Positions 35,029 through 43,077 of a stretch of 64,000 nucleotides of DNA are shown here, piece by piece (positions within the stretch are counted from its first letter, which is position 1; each line of letters begins with the position of its first letter). The stretch is from Lachnospiraceae bacterium (GTDB lineage: Bacteria; Bacillota; Clostridia; Lachnospirales; Lachnospiraceae), in contig JAAUZC010000020.1 in the NCBI GenBank assembly GCA_014804795.1, positions 1-64,000 on the forward strand. The letters run 5' to 3'. Below the pieces are notes generated by a model. It was not told where the DNA came from and made no database searches. It saw nothing but the letters and a program-made list of their open reading frames with translations. The position numbers were made by a program, and so were the translations under genes.

Positions 35029-36291
35029 CTAATATTTCAGTGCTTCTCTGTAAAACTCTTTAAATTCCGTATATCCCTGCGCTGTCAACTGCTCTTTCTG
35101 GAACTTCTTGTTTTTATTCATGCGGGTGACAAGCACTTTCTTTCCGCTTTCGCGCTCTGCCTGCGCCTGCCTCATTACGTTCGTCATCACTTCCGCCGAA
35201 ATGCCTTTTTCGATCAGATAAGCCGTTTTTTCTGCCGCTCCCGGCACTTTAAATCCGCTCTCCAGAAGCAGCAGGATAATCCGTTCAAAACCGATTGAAA
35301 AGCCACATGCAGGTACATCTTTCCCTGTAAACTTTCCTACCATCTTATCATAACGTCCCCCGCCTCCGCAGCTTCCGCCAAACTCCGGCATCGCAATCTC
35401 AAAGATCGTGCCCGTATAGTAGGACATGCCGCGCACAAGAGTCGGATCAAATATCAGTTCAAAAAAATCACCCTTTGATGCATTTACACTGTCCAGAATT
35501 TCCTGAAAACCTGTGCTCACTTCCTCCGCCAGATATCCGGCAAGCTTTTCTGTTACATAAGCCGCCTTATCTTTCGCCGCCTCCATCTCTTCAAACAGGC
35601 TTAAATATTTCTCCACTACGGCTTCCCCGTATCCTGCGGATAATAGCTCAGCGCGCACACCAGAGAGACCGATCTTGTCCATCTTATCTAAAATAATAAA
35701 GACTTCATCATAGCTTTCTTCGGCAAAACCGCTGTAAGCCGCCATCGCCTTCAAAATCTGTCTGTCATTGATACGGATCTGGAAATTTTTGAATCCCAGC
35801 TTCCCGAGCGTCGTTGTCGTGGCCAAAATCAATTCTATCTCCGCCAGATTTGACGCTTCCCCAAGAATATCAATGTCACACTGCATAAACTGTCTGTACC
35901 GCCCTCTCTGAGGCCTGTCCGCCCGCCATACATTCCCCATCTGCAATGCTTTAAAGGGTGCGGGCAGTTCGCCGCTGTGCGCCGCATAGTAACGTACAAG
36001 AGGTACCGTCAGATCATAGCGCAGACCGCCGTCCGTCAGGTCTTCCTCCTTTACCTCTCCTTCCAGTTTCAGTTTTTCGCCCCTCTTTAAAATCTTGAAG
36101 ATCAGTTTTTCGTTTTCTCCGCCTGCCTTGCAATTGAGATTTTCCAGATGCTCCACTGCAGGTGTCTCCATAGATGTAAAACCAAAACTTCCATAAGTAT
36201 CTTTAATAACGCCTATCACATAATCTCTGATTTCCATTTCCTCCGGCAGAATATCTTTCATGCCGGTAACCGGTTTCTTACTTAATGCCAT
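35029..36291 (-). CDS. hisS: Histidyl-tRNA synthetase
   Basis: This 420-aa class II synthetase charges tRNA-His. It has motif 1 (TPAVEHLENL), motif 2 (VWRADRPQRGRYRQFMQCD), the histidine-binding loop with SCGGGGRYDKMVG, motif 3 (ACGFSIGFERI) and a C-terminal anticodon-binding domain. I take the ATG at 36291 (MALSKKPVTG, GGGGAG upstream) rather than 36321. It heads the hisS-aspS unit. No T-box element is visible upstream. Confidence 0.96.
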   Translation of the reverse strand: MALSKKPVTGMKDILPEEMEIRDYVIGVIKDTYGSFGFTSMETPAVEHLENLNCKAGGENEKLIFKILKRGEKLKLEGEVKEEDLTDGGLRYDLTVPLVRYYAAHSGELPAPFKALQMGNVWRADRPQRGRYRQFMQCDIDILGEASNLAEIELILATTTTLGKLGFKNFQIRINDRQILKAMAAYSGFAEESYDEVFIILDKMDKIGLSGVRAELLSAGYGEAVVEKYLSLFEEMEAAKDKAAYVTEKLAGYLAEEVSTGFQEILDSVNASKGDFFELIFDPTLVRGMSYYTGTIFEIAMPEFGGSCGGGGRYDKMVGKFTGKDVPACGFSIGFERIILLLLESGFKVPGAAEKTAYLIEKGISAEVMTNVMRQAQAERESGKKVLVTRMNKNKKFQKEQLTAQGYTEFKEFYREALKY

Positions 36292-36462
36292 AATTTTTCT
36301 CCCCGTTCTTTTACTTAACACTTAATATTACAATGAAATGGAATACTTTTCAAGAGTTTAGATGACAATATGATTTAAATAGTAACAGTTCGGCCATGAA
36401 CCGCCGCCCTAAATGAAATTTTATTTGTATCAAAAAAAATACATAAAAAAATGAAATAACTA

Positions 36463-36491
36463 TAGACAAAAATGAGAATAACTACTATTAT
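36463..36491 (+). promoter_or_regulatory. Promoter of grcA
   Basis: TAGACA (36463-36468), 17 bp and TATTAT (36486-36491) form a fair sigma-A promoter. Downstream lie a 16-bp direct repeat TACTATTATTAAATTA (36483-36498 and 36515-36530) and a perfect dyad AGTAATCATTACT (36506-36518) between them, a candidate operator. The ribosome binding site is AAGGAGG. Confidence 0.55.
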
Positions 36492-36555
36492 TAAATTAAA
36501 GAAACAGTAATCATTACTATTATTAAATTATAATTCTTTTAAGGAGGAACTTATT

Positions 36556-36801
36556 ATGGCAACAAGCACAAACGCACAGGTAGACAATCTCGTCAGCTTA
36601 TTAGACGGCTATTCCACAAAGGGCGGACATCATTTGAATGTAAACGTATTAAACAGAGATATGTTACTGGATGCTCAGAAACATCCTGAGAACTATCCGC
36701 AGCTTACGATCCGTGTTTCCGGTTATGCCGTAAACTTTATCAAGCTGACCCCGGAACAGCAGGCGGACGTAATCAGCCGTACTTTCCATGAGTCAATATA
36801 A
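36556..36801 (+). CDS. grcA: Stand-alone glycyl radical cofactor protein (GrcA/YfiD-like)
   Basis: This 81-aa protein is the C-terminal glycyl-radical piece of pyruvate formate-lyase as a separate polypeptide. [20 protein letters not shown] followed by [15 protein letters not shown] matches E. coli GrcA closely, with Gly56 as the radical-bearing residue. Such proteins replace the oxygen-damaged end of pyruvate formate-lyase and restore activity. This version lacks the N-terminal 45 residues of E. coli GrcA. Start: ATG with AAGGAGGAACTTATT. A terminator follows at once, so it is a single-gene unit, as expected for a stress-induced spare part of an anaerobe. Confidence 0.9.
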   Translation: MATSTNAQVDNLVSLLDGYSTKGGHHLNVNVLNRDMLLDAQKHPENYPQLTIRVSGYAVNFIKLTPEQQADVISRTFHESI

Positions 36802-36821
36802 AACAGTAAGCACTATCCTTA

Positions 36822-36853
36822 AAAACCCGATGCATCTCTGCACCGGGTTTTTT
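36822..36853 (+). terminator. Intrinsic terminator of grcA
   Basis: AAAACCCG..TGCA and TGCA.CGGGTTTT pair, followed by more T residues. The stem is symmetric, so it may also serve the opposite strand. Confidence 0.9.
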
Positions 36854-36862
36854 AACGCTTCC

Positions 36863-37507
36863 CTACTCCTGAATAATAGAATATCCAAATGCATTTGCAA
36901 ATGCATCAATCGGTTTCTTTTCTTTACACATACTGCAGTTTTCCGGCTCGTACTTTCTGTAATCAGGGATATCCGCCATACTGAACAGGGAATTGATCGT
37001 TATCCCTCCTATGCTGTTTGCCGCACTGAAAATCGCGCTGATACCGCTGATCGTCGCCCCATAGTATCCGAGCGCACGCACAGCTCTGACAATAGTCTCG
37101 CCCGTCGTTACAGATGCTAAAAGCAGCAGGACATTCTTCCCTCTCACCATCGGTTTTAAGTTTTCCCGAAACAGCATCTGACCGGAAGCCGCAAACTCCG
37201 GCGTGATAATATACATCGTTTTATGGGAATTCATAGAATATATCCCTGCTTTTGTCAGCTCCTCTGCTAAATATCCCCCAATAATTTCACAGCCGTCCAT
37301 ACAGACGATCGTATCCACAACCGTTGTTGCCAGTATCTGTTTGCTGAGCTCTGCTGCGACAGCCGCCGCCTCACTCTGCCTTGCCTTTAAAGCTGTCATA
37401 TCCAGATAATAGTTTACGTGGGAGTTGGGTGTTGCAAAATGCCCGGGTATCACTCTTAATGCTACTTTCGGATGTTCCTTCGATTCAATTTTAATTACGT
37501 CCTGCAT
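36863..37507 (-). CDS. Phosphoribosyltransferase-like protein
   Basis: This 214-aa protein has a type I PRTase-like core. DTIVCMDGCEIIGGYLAEEL and VLLLLASVTTGETIVRAVRAL occupy the places of the PRPP-binding region of orotate phosphoribosyltransferases, though the usual two acidic residues before TTG are ASV here. A Cys pair CSMCKEKKPID near the C-terminus may bind metal. It could be an orotate PRTase relative with a changed or regulatory role. Start: ATG at 37507 with GGAGGTATG upstream. It is divergent from degV. Confidence 0.75.
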   Translation of the reverse strand: MQDVIKIESKEHPKVALRVIPGHFATPNSHVNYYLDMTALKARQSEAAAVAAELSKQILATTVVDTIVCMDGCEIIGGYLAEELTKAGIYSMNSHKTMYIITPEFAASGQMLFRENLKPMVRGKNVLLLLASVTTGETIVRAVRALGYYGATISGISAIFSAANSIGGITINSLFSMADIPDYRKYEPENCSMCKEKKPIDAFANAFGYSIIQE

Positions 37508-37654
37508 AACATACCTCCTCCAAAGTTGTTTGATAATACCATAATTTTATTTTAATTTATTACGCAATTTTAGTCAAGAAAAGATGACATAGTTTAATAT
37601 ATACTTACATATTTATTAAAACTATCTAAAATGCATGCAATTCTTTCAAAGAAG

Positions 37655-37663
37655 TGCTATACT
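37655..37663 (+). promoter_or_regulatory. Extended -10 promoter of degV
   Basis: TGCTATACT is an extended -10 element about 32 bases upstream of the ATG; the -35 region is weak (ATGCAA at 17 bp). Confidence 0.5.
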
Positions 37664-37695
37664 GTTGATAAATACTTGAGGAAGGGACTGTTGAT

Positions 37696-38517
37696 ATGAA
37701 AGACTTTACTATTTTTACAGACGGAGATGTCGATGTACCGAAACCCTATGATGCAGATGTCATTGTACTGCCGCAGTATTACTATTTTGATCCCAATATT
37801 GTTTACGGCGATGAACAGATTTTATCCCGCGAAGAATTTTTTGAAAAATTAAGCAGCCAGAGAGCGTATACTTCCGGCGTCAACCCTGACTTAGCCCGCC
37901 GGCGTTTTGAGGAAGTCCTAAAAGCCGGCAAAGACATTTTATGTATTACAGTGTCTTCCGGGCTCAGTGGTTCCCACAATACGATCTGCGCTGTCGCTCA
38001 GGAATTGGCGGAAACTTATCCTGATGCTGCAATTAAAATTATCGATTCCTTAAGCGCTACTCTTGCCTGCGGTTTTCTCTGTGCGGACGCTGTTGAATTA
38101 AGAAAACAGGGAAAATCTATCGAAGAGACTGCTGCCGATATTGAAAGACGCTCAAAACTGTTGGATATTTACTTTGTTGTGGATGATTTCAAATATCTGG
38201 TGCAGGGCGGCCGGGTATCCCCCGCTGTCGGAAAAATCGGAGATATTCTGGATATCAAACCGATCCTGACTATGCGTGACGGACATATTGAAGCATATAA
38301 GAAAACCAGAGGCTTCCATTCAGCGCTGCGCAATATCCAGACTATAGCGGAAAGCCGAAAAGCGGCCCGCATCGGCAATATTTATGTTGGAAATGAAGAA
38401 ATGTTTGAAAAATGCAAATCCTATGTTAAAGGCACCAGCGAAGCAAAGCTGAACCTCATTATCTCCTCCCATGTAGGTCCCGATACCACCGGCATTGCAA
38501 TCGAATGGGAAGAATAG
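37696..38517 (+). CDS. DegV family fatty-acid-binding protein
   Basis: This 273-aa protein shows the DegV fold: N-terminal FTDGDVDVP, VNPDLARRRFEEVLKAGKDILCITVSSGLSGSHNT (the conserved TSxPS/SSGLSGT-like ligand site) and FKYLVQGGRVSPAVGKIGDILDIKPIL. Relatives bind fatty acids and deliver them to fatty acid kinase (FakB role). Start: ATG at 37696 with GAGGAAGGGA upstream. It is a single gene with its own promoter and terminator. Confidence 0.9.
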   Translation: MKDFTIFTDGDVDVPKPYDADVIVLPQYYYFDPNIVYGDEQILSREEFFEKLSSQRAYTSGVNPDLARRRFEEVLKAGKDILCITVSSGLSGSHNTICAVAQELAETYPDAAIKIIDSLSATLACGFLCADAVELRKQGKSIEETAADIERRSKLLDIYFVVDDFKYLVQGGRVSPAVGKIGDILDIKPILTMRDGHIEAYKKTRGFHSALRNIQTIAESRKAARIGNIYVGNEEMFEKCKSYVKGTSEAKLNLIISSHVGPDTTGIAIEWEE

Positions 38518-38543
38518 AACAGAATTTATATTCCATTATAAAA

Positions 38544-38578
38544 GGCGGCTGTCCTTTCGGATAACCGCCGTCTTTATT
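38544..38578. terminator. Bidirectional terminator between degV and pnp
   Basis: GGCGG.TGTCC and GGATA.CCGCC form a stem with a TTTC loop. T-rich tails are present on both strands (TCTTTATTTT on plus, CTTTTATA on minus), so it can end both converging genes. Confidence 0.85.
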
Positions 38579-38582
38579 TTCT

Positions 38583-40673
38583 TTACTTCTGTGCTACATC
38601 CTTCATGGAGAAGCTGATTCTTCCCATCTTATCTTTTCCAAGACATACAACTGTCACCATATCGCCCAAGGTCAGCACATCTTCCACATGATTGATTCTC
38701 TCTTTTGCAATTTTTGAAATATGAACCATGCCTTCCTTGCCCGGTGCAAACTCAATGAATGCGCCAAACTCCTTGATGCTGACTACTTTACCCTTAAATA
38801 CCTGGCCCGCTTCAAAATCAGTCACGATAGTCTTGATCATTTCCACTGCTTTATCCATCATCGCCTGCTCTGTGCCGCATACGGAAACCTGTCCGTCATC
38901 TGTGATGTCGATCTTCACACCGGTACGGGCAATGATCTCATTGATTGTCTTACCTCGCTGTCCGACCACATCACCGATCTTCTCCGGATCGATCTGCAGA
39001 GAAATGATCTTCGGCGCATAAGGTCCGACTTCCGCTCTCGGTGCGGAAATGGCAGGTTTCATACAGGTATCCATAATAAACATTCTCGCTTCGCGGCAGC
39101 GTGCGATCGCACCTTCCACGATAGGTCTTGTCAGACCGTGGATCTTGATATCCATCTGGATTGCTGTAATACCCTCTGTTGTACCTGTTACCTTAAAGTC
39201 CATATCGCCAAAGAAATCTTCAAGACCCTGGATATCGGTAAGCAGTACAAAATCATCATCCGTATCGCCTGTTACAAGGCCGCAGGAAATACCGGCTACC
39301 ATCTTCTTGATCGGTACGCCCGCCGCCATCAGGGACATACAGGAAGCACAGGTAGAAGCCATAGATGTTGATCCGTTGGACTCAAAAGTCTCTGATACGG
39401 TACGGATCGCATAAGGGAACTCCTCTATGGACGGCAGTACCGGCAGAAGCGCTCTCTCAGCCAGTGCGCCATGTCCAATCTCTCTACGTCCAGGTCCTCT
39501 GCTTACTTTCGTTTCACCAACAGAGTAGGAAGGGAAATTATAGTGATGCATATATCTCTTTTCTGTGATGTTAACGTCCAGCCCGTCCACTTTCTGTGCT
39601 TCAGACAAAGGCGCCAGTGTAGTCACGTTACAAATCTGTGTCTGTCCGCGGGTAAACATAGCGGAGCCGTGTACTCTCGGAATAATGTCAACCTCCGCTG
39701 CCAGCGGACGAATCTGGTTTAATTCACGGCCGTCAGGACGCTTGTGGTCTTTTAAGATCATCTTGCGGACTGTCTTTTTCTGATACTGATATACCGCTTC
39801 TCCAAGAACAGCCAGCCACTCTTCTTTTTCAGCAAATGCCTCTTCCAGTCTCTCTGTGACCTTTCTGATATTTTCCTCACGTACCTGCTTTTCATCCGTG
39901 AAAACAGCTGTTTCCATCTCTTCAGGCGGTACGATCTTTTTGATCTCTTCAAACATTTCTTCGGGGATTGCGCAGCTTACATATTCATGTTTCGGCCTGC
40001 CGCATTCCGCTACGATCTGATTGATAAATGCGATGATCGTCTGGTTGATCTCATGCGCTTTGTAGATAGCGGCAAGCATTGTATCTTCCGGAATCTCATT
40101 TGCGCCTGCTTCGATCATGATCACTTTCTGTGCTGTGGAAGCAACAGTCAGCCTCATATCACCCTTATCCCACTGTTCCTGACCGGGGTTCACGATCAGC
40201 TCTCCATTTACCATACCGATCTGGGTCATAGCACAGGGACCGTCAAACGGAATATCCGAAATGCAGGTTGCAATAGAAGTACCGATCATCGCCACCAGTT
40301 CAGGACGGCATGCTGGATCTACCGACATTACCATATTGTTTAATGTCACATCGTTTCTGTAATCTTTCGGGAACAGGGGACGCATCGGCCTGTCAATCAC
40401 ACGGCTTGTCAATACTGCGTTCTCGGAAGCCTTCCCCTCTCTCTTGTTAAATCCTCCCGGAATTTTTCCTACAGAATAAAATTTCTCTTCATATTCTACA
40501 CTGCACGGGAAAAAGTCAATACCATCTCTGGGCTTTTCGGAAGCCGTTGCTGTGGAGAGCACCGTTGTCTCACCGTACTGCATAAAAGCACAGCCATTTG
40601 CCTGTTTGCCGACTCTGCCGATATCCACTTTTAAAGTACGTCCGGCAAGTTCCATTGTGTAAGTCTTGTACAT
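38583..40673 (-). CDS. pnp: Polyribonucleotide nucleotidyltransferase (PNPase)
   Basis: This 696-aa trimeric enzyme degrades RNA 3' to 5' using phosphate. It has two RNase PH domains (about 1-230 and 310-540; FNKREGKASENAVLTSRVIDRPMRPLF and GPGRREIGHGALAERALLP), an all-alpha linker, a KH domain (IGDVVGQRGKTINEI) and an S1 domain (FKGKVVSIKEFGAFIEFAPGKEGMVHISKIA). It lies downstream of rpsO, the classic rpsO-pnp arrangement, with a 319-bp spacer full of hairpins. Start: ATG with AAAGGAGAAGAGAAAAATT. Confidence 0.97.
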   Translation of the reverse strand: MYKTYTMELAGRTLKVDIGRVGKQANGCAFMQYGETTVLSTATASEKPRDGIDFFPCSVEYEEKFYSVGKIPGGFNKREGKASENAVLTSRVIDRPMRPLFPKDYRNDVTLNNMVMSVDPACRPELVAMIGTSIATCISDIPFDGPCAMTQIGMVNGELIVNPGQEQWDKGDMRLTVASTAQKVIMIEAGANEIPEDTMLAAIYKAHEINQTIIAFINQIVAECGRPKHEYVSCAIPEEMFEEIKKIVPPEEMETAVFTDEKQVREENIRKVTERLEEAFAEKEEWLAVLGEAVYQYQKKTVRKMILKDHKRPDGRELNQIRPLAAEVDIIPRVHGSAMFTRGQTQICNVTTLAPLSEAQKVDGLDVNITEKRYMHHYNFPSYSVGETKVSRGPGRREIGHGALAERALLPVLPSIEEFPYAIRTVSETFESNGSTSMASTCASCMSLMAAGVPIKKMVAGISCGLVTGDTDDDFVLLTDIQGLEDFFGDMDFKVTGTTEGITAIQMDIKIHGLTRPIVEGAIARCREARMFIMDTCMKPAISAPRAEVGPYAPKIISLQIDPEKIGDVVGQRGKTINEIIARTGVKIDITDDGQVSVCGTEQAMMDKAVEMIKTIVTDFEAGQVFKGKVVSIKEFGAFIEFAPGKEGMVHISKIAKERINHVEDVLTLGDMVTVVCLGKDKMGRISFSMKDVAQK

Positions 40674-40992
40674 AATTTTTCTCTTCTCCTTTTCTTCTTA
40701 AATCTTATTATGATCATCAGGCAGAAGAGACCGAAACTACAGAAAATGCCACTTCTTTTTTCTGTATAGGAACTCCTCTTACCGGAAAGTCTGCCGCTTC
40801 TCAAAATCTATCTCCGGGAAATAGCACTTTCTGTGGTCTCGGGATATTTCTCCTACCTGAACTGAATACCCTATACGCAGAAAATTCTGCTTTACAGAAT
40901 TACTCTCGTTTCAAGCGTTTACGCTTGAAACTGGGAAAGGCGTCACCAAAAACAACGTCCCCGGTTACGCCCTCCCCTTTATACTCTTATCT
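40674..40992 (-). promoter_or_regulatory. Structured rpsO-pnp intergenic leader
   Basis: This spacer holds no gene but several hairpins. A GGCGT.ACC/GGT.ACGCC stem lies at 40933-40976 and a perfect GTTTCAAGCG/CGCTTGAAAC stem at 40908-40931. Two mutually exclusive hairpins overlap at 40877-40890 (GCAGAA/TTCTGC) and 40883-40901 (AATTCTG/CAGAATT). A TACAGAAAA/TTTTCTGTA stem lies near pnp (40738-40766). In E. coli the same spacer is cut by RNase III for PNPase autocontrol; a comparable role here is inference. Confidence 0.5.
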
Positions 40993-41259
40993 TTACTTTC
41001 TGATGCCAAGTCTTTCAATCAGAGTACGATATCTTTCGATATCTTTTTTCTTTAAATAATCCAGAAGACCACGTCTCTGACCGATCATCATATACATACC
41101 GCGACGGGAATGATGATCTTTCTGGTTCACTTTCAGATGCTCTGTCAGCTCCTGGATTCTTGCTGTCAGAATCGCGATCTGTACTTCCGGTGAACCTGTA
41201 TCGCCCGGTGTTCTCTCATACTCTTTGATAATTGCTGCTTTCTTTTCTTTGGAAATCAT
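40993..41259 (-). CDS. rpsO: 30S ribosomal protein S15
   Basis: This 88-aa protein is full length for S15 and matches throughout: [58 protein letters not shown]. It binds 16S rRNA at the central three-way junction and is needed for small-subunit assembly. It has its own promoter (41351-41379) and a leader (41289-41332) that could be bound by S15 itself. Start: ATG with AGGAGGAGG upstream. Confidence 0.98.
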   Translation of the reverse strand: MISKEKKAAIIKEYERTPGDTGSPEVQIAILTARIQELTEHLKVNQKDHHSRRGMYMMIGQRRGLLDYLKKKDIERYRTLIERLGIRK

Positions 41260-41288
41260 TGTTTTTTCCTCCTCCTATTTATAACCGC

Positions 41289-41332
41289 CGGATACTAAGA
41301 GCAGGTCGGAGTTTCCTCACTCTGGGTATCGG
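41289..41332 (-). promoter_or_regulatory. Putative S15 autoregulatory leader of rpsO
   Basis: On the minus strand the leader pairs CCGATAC with GTATCCGG, then AGAG with CTCT, around a GAG-GAAA-CTC hairpin, giving a short multi-branch fold just before the ribosome binding site. S15 commonly represses itself by binding such leaders; this specific fold is read by eye only. Confidence 0.5.
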
Positions 41333-41350
41333 CTGAACTCATACTGTTTT

Positions 41351-41379
41351 ACTATACCATAAAATGTAAATAATGTAAA
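41351..41379 (-). promoter_or_regulatory. Sigma-A promoter of rpsO
   Basis: TTTACA (41374-41379), 17 bp and TATAGT (41351-41356) on the minus strand, about 90 bases upstream of the rpsO ATG. Confidence 0.7.
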
Positions 41380-41417
41380 CAAAAAAATTTGAACTGTTGC
41401 AATAAGCGCCAATTTAA

Positions 41418-41957
41418 TCATCGACTGCTTTCCCGATGTTCCCCGATAATTTTTTCCATCCAGATCATATGATACCAGCGTCCGAATTTATAGCCGCATT
41501 TATAAAATTCCCCGGCCTTTGAAAAACCCAGATGTGCATGGAACTCTGCGCTGTTTTTATTAAGATACTCGTCGTCCGCTTCCGGATAAGCGATACAGGC
41601 GTATAAATTCAAAATTTGCATTTTACGCAGTCTGTTTTCAAGTTCTTCATAGAGCATCCTTCCAAAACCACTTTTCAAAGCAGTATGGTCAAGATATATT
41701 GTCAGTTCACATGACCAGTCATAAGCAGCCCGCCTGACAAATGGACCCGCATACGCGTACCCCTGTATTTTCCCGTCCTTCTCCACTACAAGATAAGGAT
41801 ACTTTTTCATCGTATTCCTCATCCTGCTTTCGAATTCGGCAAGTGTCGGCACATCGTACTCAAAACTGATAGCTGTATGCTCCACATAATACGCATATAT
41901 TTCCAATATGCGTTCCGCATCTTCAAGTTTTGCATCTCTTACGATTGCCATATCCAC
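41418..41957 (-). CDS. GNAT family N-acetyltransferase (phosphinothricin acetyltransferase-like)
   Basis: This 179-aa protein opens with IVRDAKLEDAERILEIYAYYVEHTAISFEYDVPT, the pattern of the Pat/MnaT group of GNAT enzymes. Y.YAGPFVRRAAYDWSCELTIYLD and GFGRMLYEELENRL (acetyl-CoA loop, usually Q/RGxGxG; here SGFGRM) follow, then LGFSKAGEFYKCGYKFGRWYHMIWMEK. It probably acetylates amino-acid-like or methionine-derivative substrates; the real substrate is open. The start may be GTG 41957 (best spacing to AGGAG) or ATG 41951. It is 10 bp from the NlpC/P60 gene and presumably co-transcribed. Confidence 0.88.
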   Translation of the reverse strand: MDMAIVRDAKLEDAERILEIYAYYVEHTAISFEYDVPTLAEFESRMRNTMKKYPYLVVEKDGKIQGYAYAGPFVRRAAYDWSCELTIYLDHTALKSGFGRMLYEELENRLRKMQILNLYACIAYPEADDEYLNKNSAEFHAHLGFSKAGEFYKCGYKFGRWYHMIWMEKIIGEHRESSR

Positions 41958-41967
41958 TATCTATCTC

Positions 41968-43026
41968 CTAAGAATTGATAATCCGCACCACTTTCACCGG
42001 CGTCCTGTAATTACAGCTGCTGATCCTTATTCCCGTCTTCGGCGAACTGGCATGTATCACCTGTCCGCCGCCGATATAAAGCGCCACATGATTGATATAT
42101 CCTTTTCCTCCGTAAAAGAACAAATCCCCCGGCTTTGCTTCCGATGCGCTTATCTTTGTCCCCATATTTGCCTGCGCTCTTGAAGAATGCGGAAGGCTGA
42201 TGCCAAACTGCTGATAAACACGCATGGTAAAACCGGAACAGTCTGTTCCTTTCGTCAAACTGCTGCCGCCATACACATAGCGGTTCCCCAAAAACTGCTT
42301 TGCATACTCACAAATACTTACACGGACGTCAGAAACTCCCGCGCCGTACAACAGCTCCGTCATTGTAACCGCCGTATTAAGCTGCTCCTCAAGCTCCACA
42401 TATTCCCCGGCAACATACACTGTCTCATCATCCAGCATGATCTCAACCCAGCCGTTATCAAGAGTCTGCACATATTCAAGCATCTCGCCCTGTGCAACCT
42501 GCGTATAGATAGACGCTTCCGTGCTGGGTTCCTGTCTGACGCGCAGTGCGTCCGCATGCACTACTGCATAAACAGAAATCAGATCCATCGCTTTCAATCT
42601 GGCTTCTGAACCGGTAAAGAGAAACTCCGTCTTAACATATCCTTCCACCTTCCCTGAGGTGATCTTTGACCAGTCCCCGTCCTGTTCAATAATTTCACAG
42701 GCGCAATCCCTCGGCAGCTTTCCCACTAAGGAGGCACTCTCATCCGCCCCGGCCCTGATGTTCAGATTGTTTTCCACATTGGCAATACCCAGATTTTTAT
42801 ACCCGAACATCTCAATGCTCTCCGCTTCCGCCAGGATCTCTTCATCGCTCTTTTCTGTCTCCATCAGCATTTCGCTTCCCACAGGGGCAAGCATTACATC
42901 GCTTCTTCTTACTTTCTCTTCCGCCCGTGCCGGAAAACCCGTCCGTAAAAATATTCCTGCGGCAAGAAACATGCCGCAGAAAACTATAACCTTTCTATTC
43001 CAAAGTTTTCTTATGTATAATGCCAT
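41968..43026 (-). CDS. Secreted SH3-NlpC/P60 peptidoglycan hydrolase
   Basis: From the ATG at 43026 the 352-aa protein has a signal peptide (VIVFCGMFLAAGIFLRTGFPARA). Two bacterial SH3 domains (about 85-145, NLNIRAGADESASLVGKL; 155-215, ALRVRQEPSTEASIYTQV) and a C-terminal NlpC/P60 domain (about 235-350) follow. The catalytic Cys lies in TDCSGF and the His in INHVALYIG. It should cut peptide stems of peptidoglycan outside the cell, for wall remodelling or daughter-cell separation. The longer start in the ORF track (GTG) leaves the AAGGG site inside the ORF, so the ATG is preferred. Confidence 0.92.
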   Translation of the reverse strand: MALYIRKLWNRKVIVFCGMFLAAGIFLRTGFPARAEEKVRRSDVMLAPVGSEMLMETEKSDEEILAEAESIEMFGYKNLGIANVENNLNIRAGADESASLVGKLPRDCACEIIEQDGDWSKITSGKVEGYVKTEFLFTGSEARLKAMDLISVYAVVHADALRVRQEPSTEASIYTQVAQGEMLEYVQTLDNGWVEIMLDDETVYVAGEYVELEEQLNTAVTMTELLYGAGVSDVRVSICEYAKQFLGNRYVYGGSSLTKGTDCSGFTMRVYQQFGISLPHSSRAQANMGTKISASEAKPGDLFFYGGKGYINHVALYIGGGQVIHASSPKTGIRISSCNYRTPVKVVRIINS

Positions 43027-43077
43027 ATCCATACCCTTCACTGATATGCAGTACGTTATATCAATTTTTGTACGTTT

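Noticed and set aside
36292-36462. T-box leader for hisS
   Set aside because: No T-box sequence or specifier arm is visible on the minus strand upstream of hisS.
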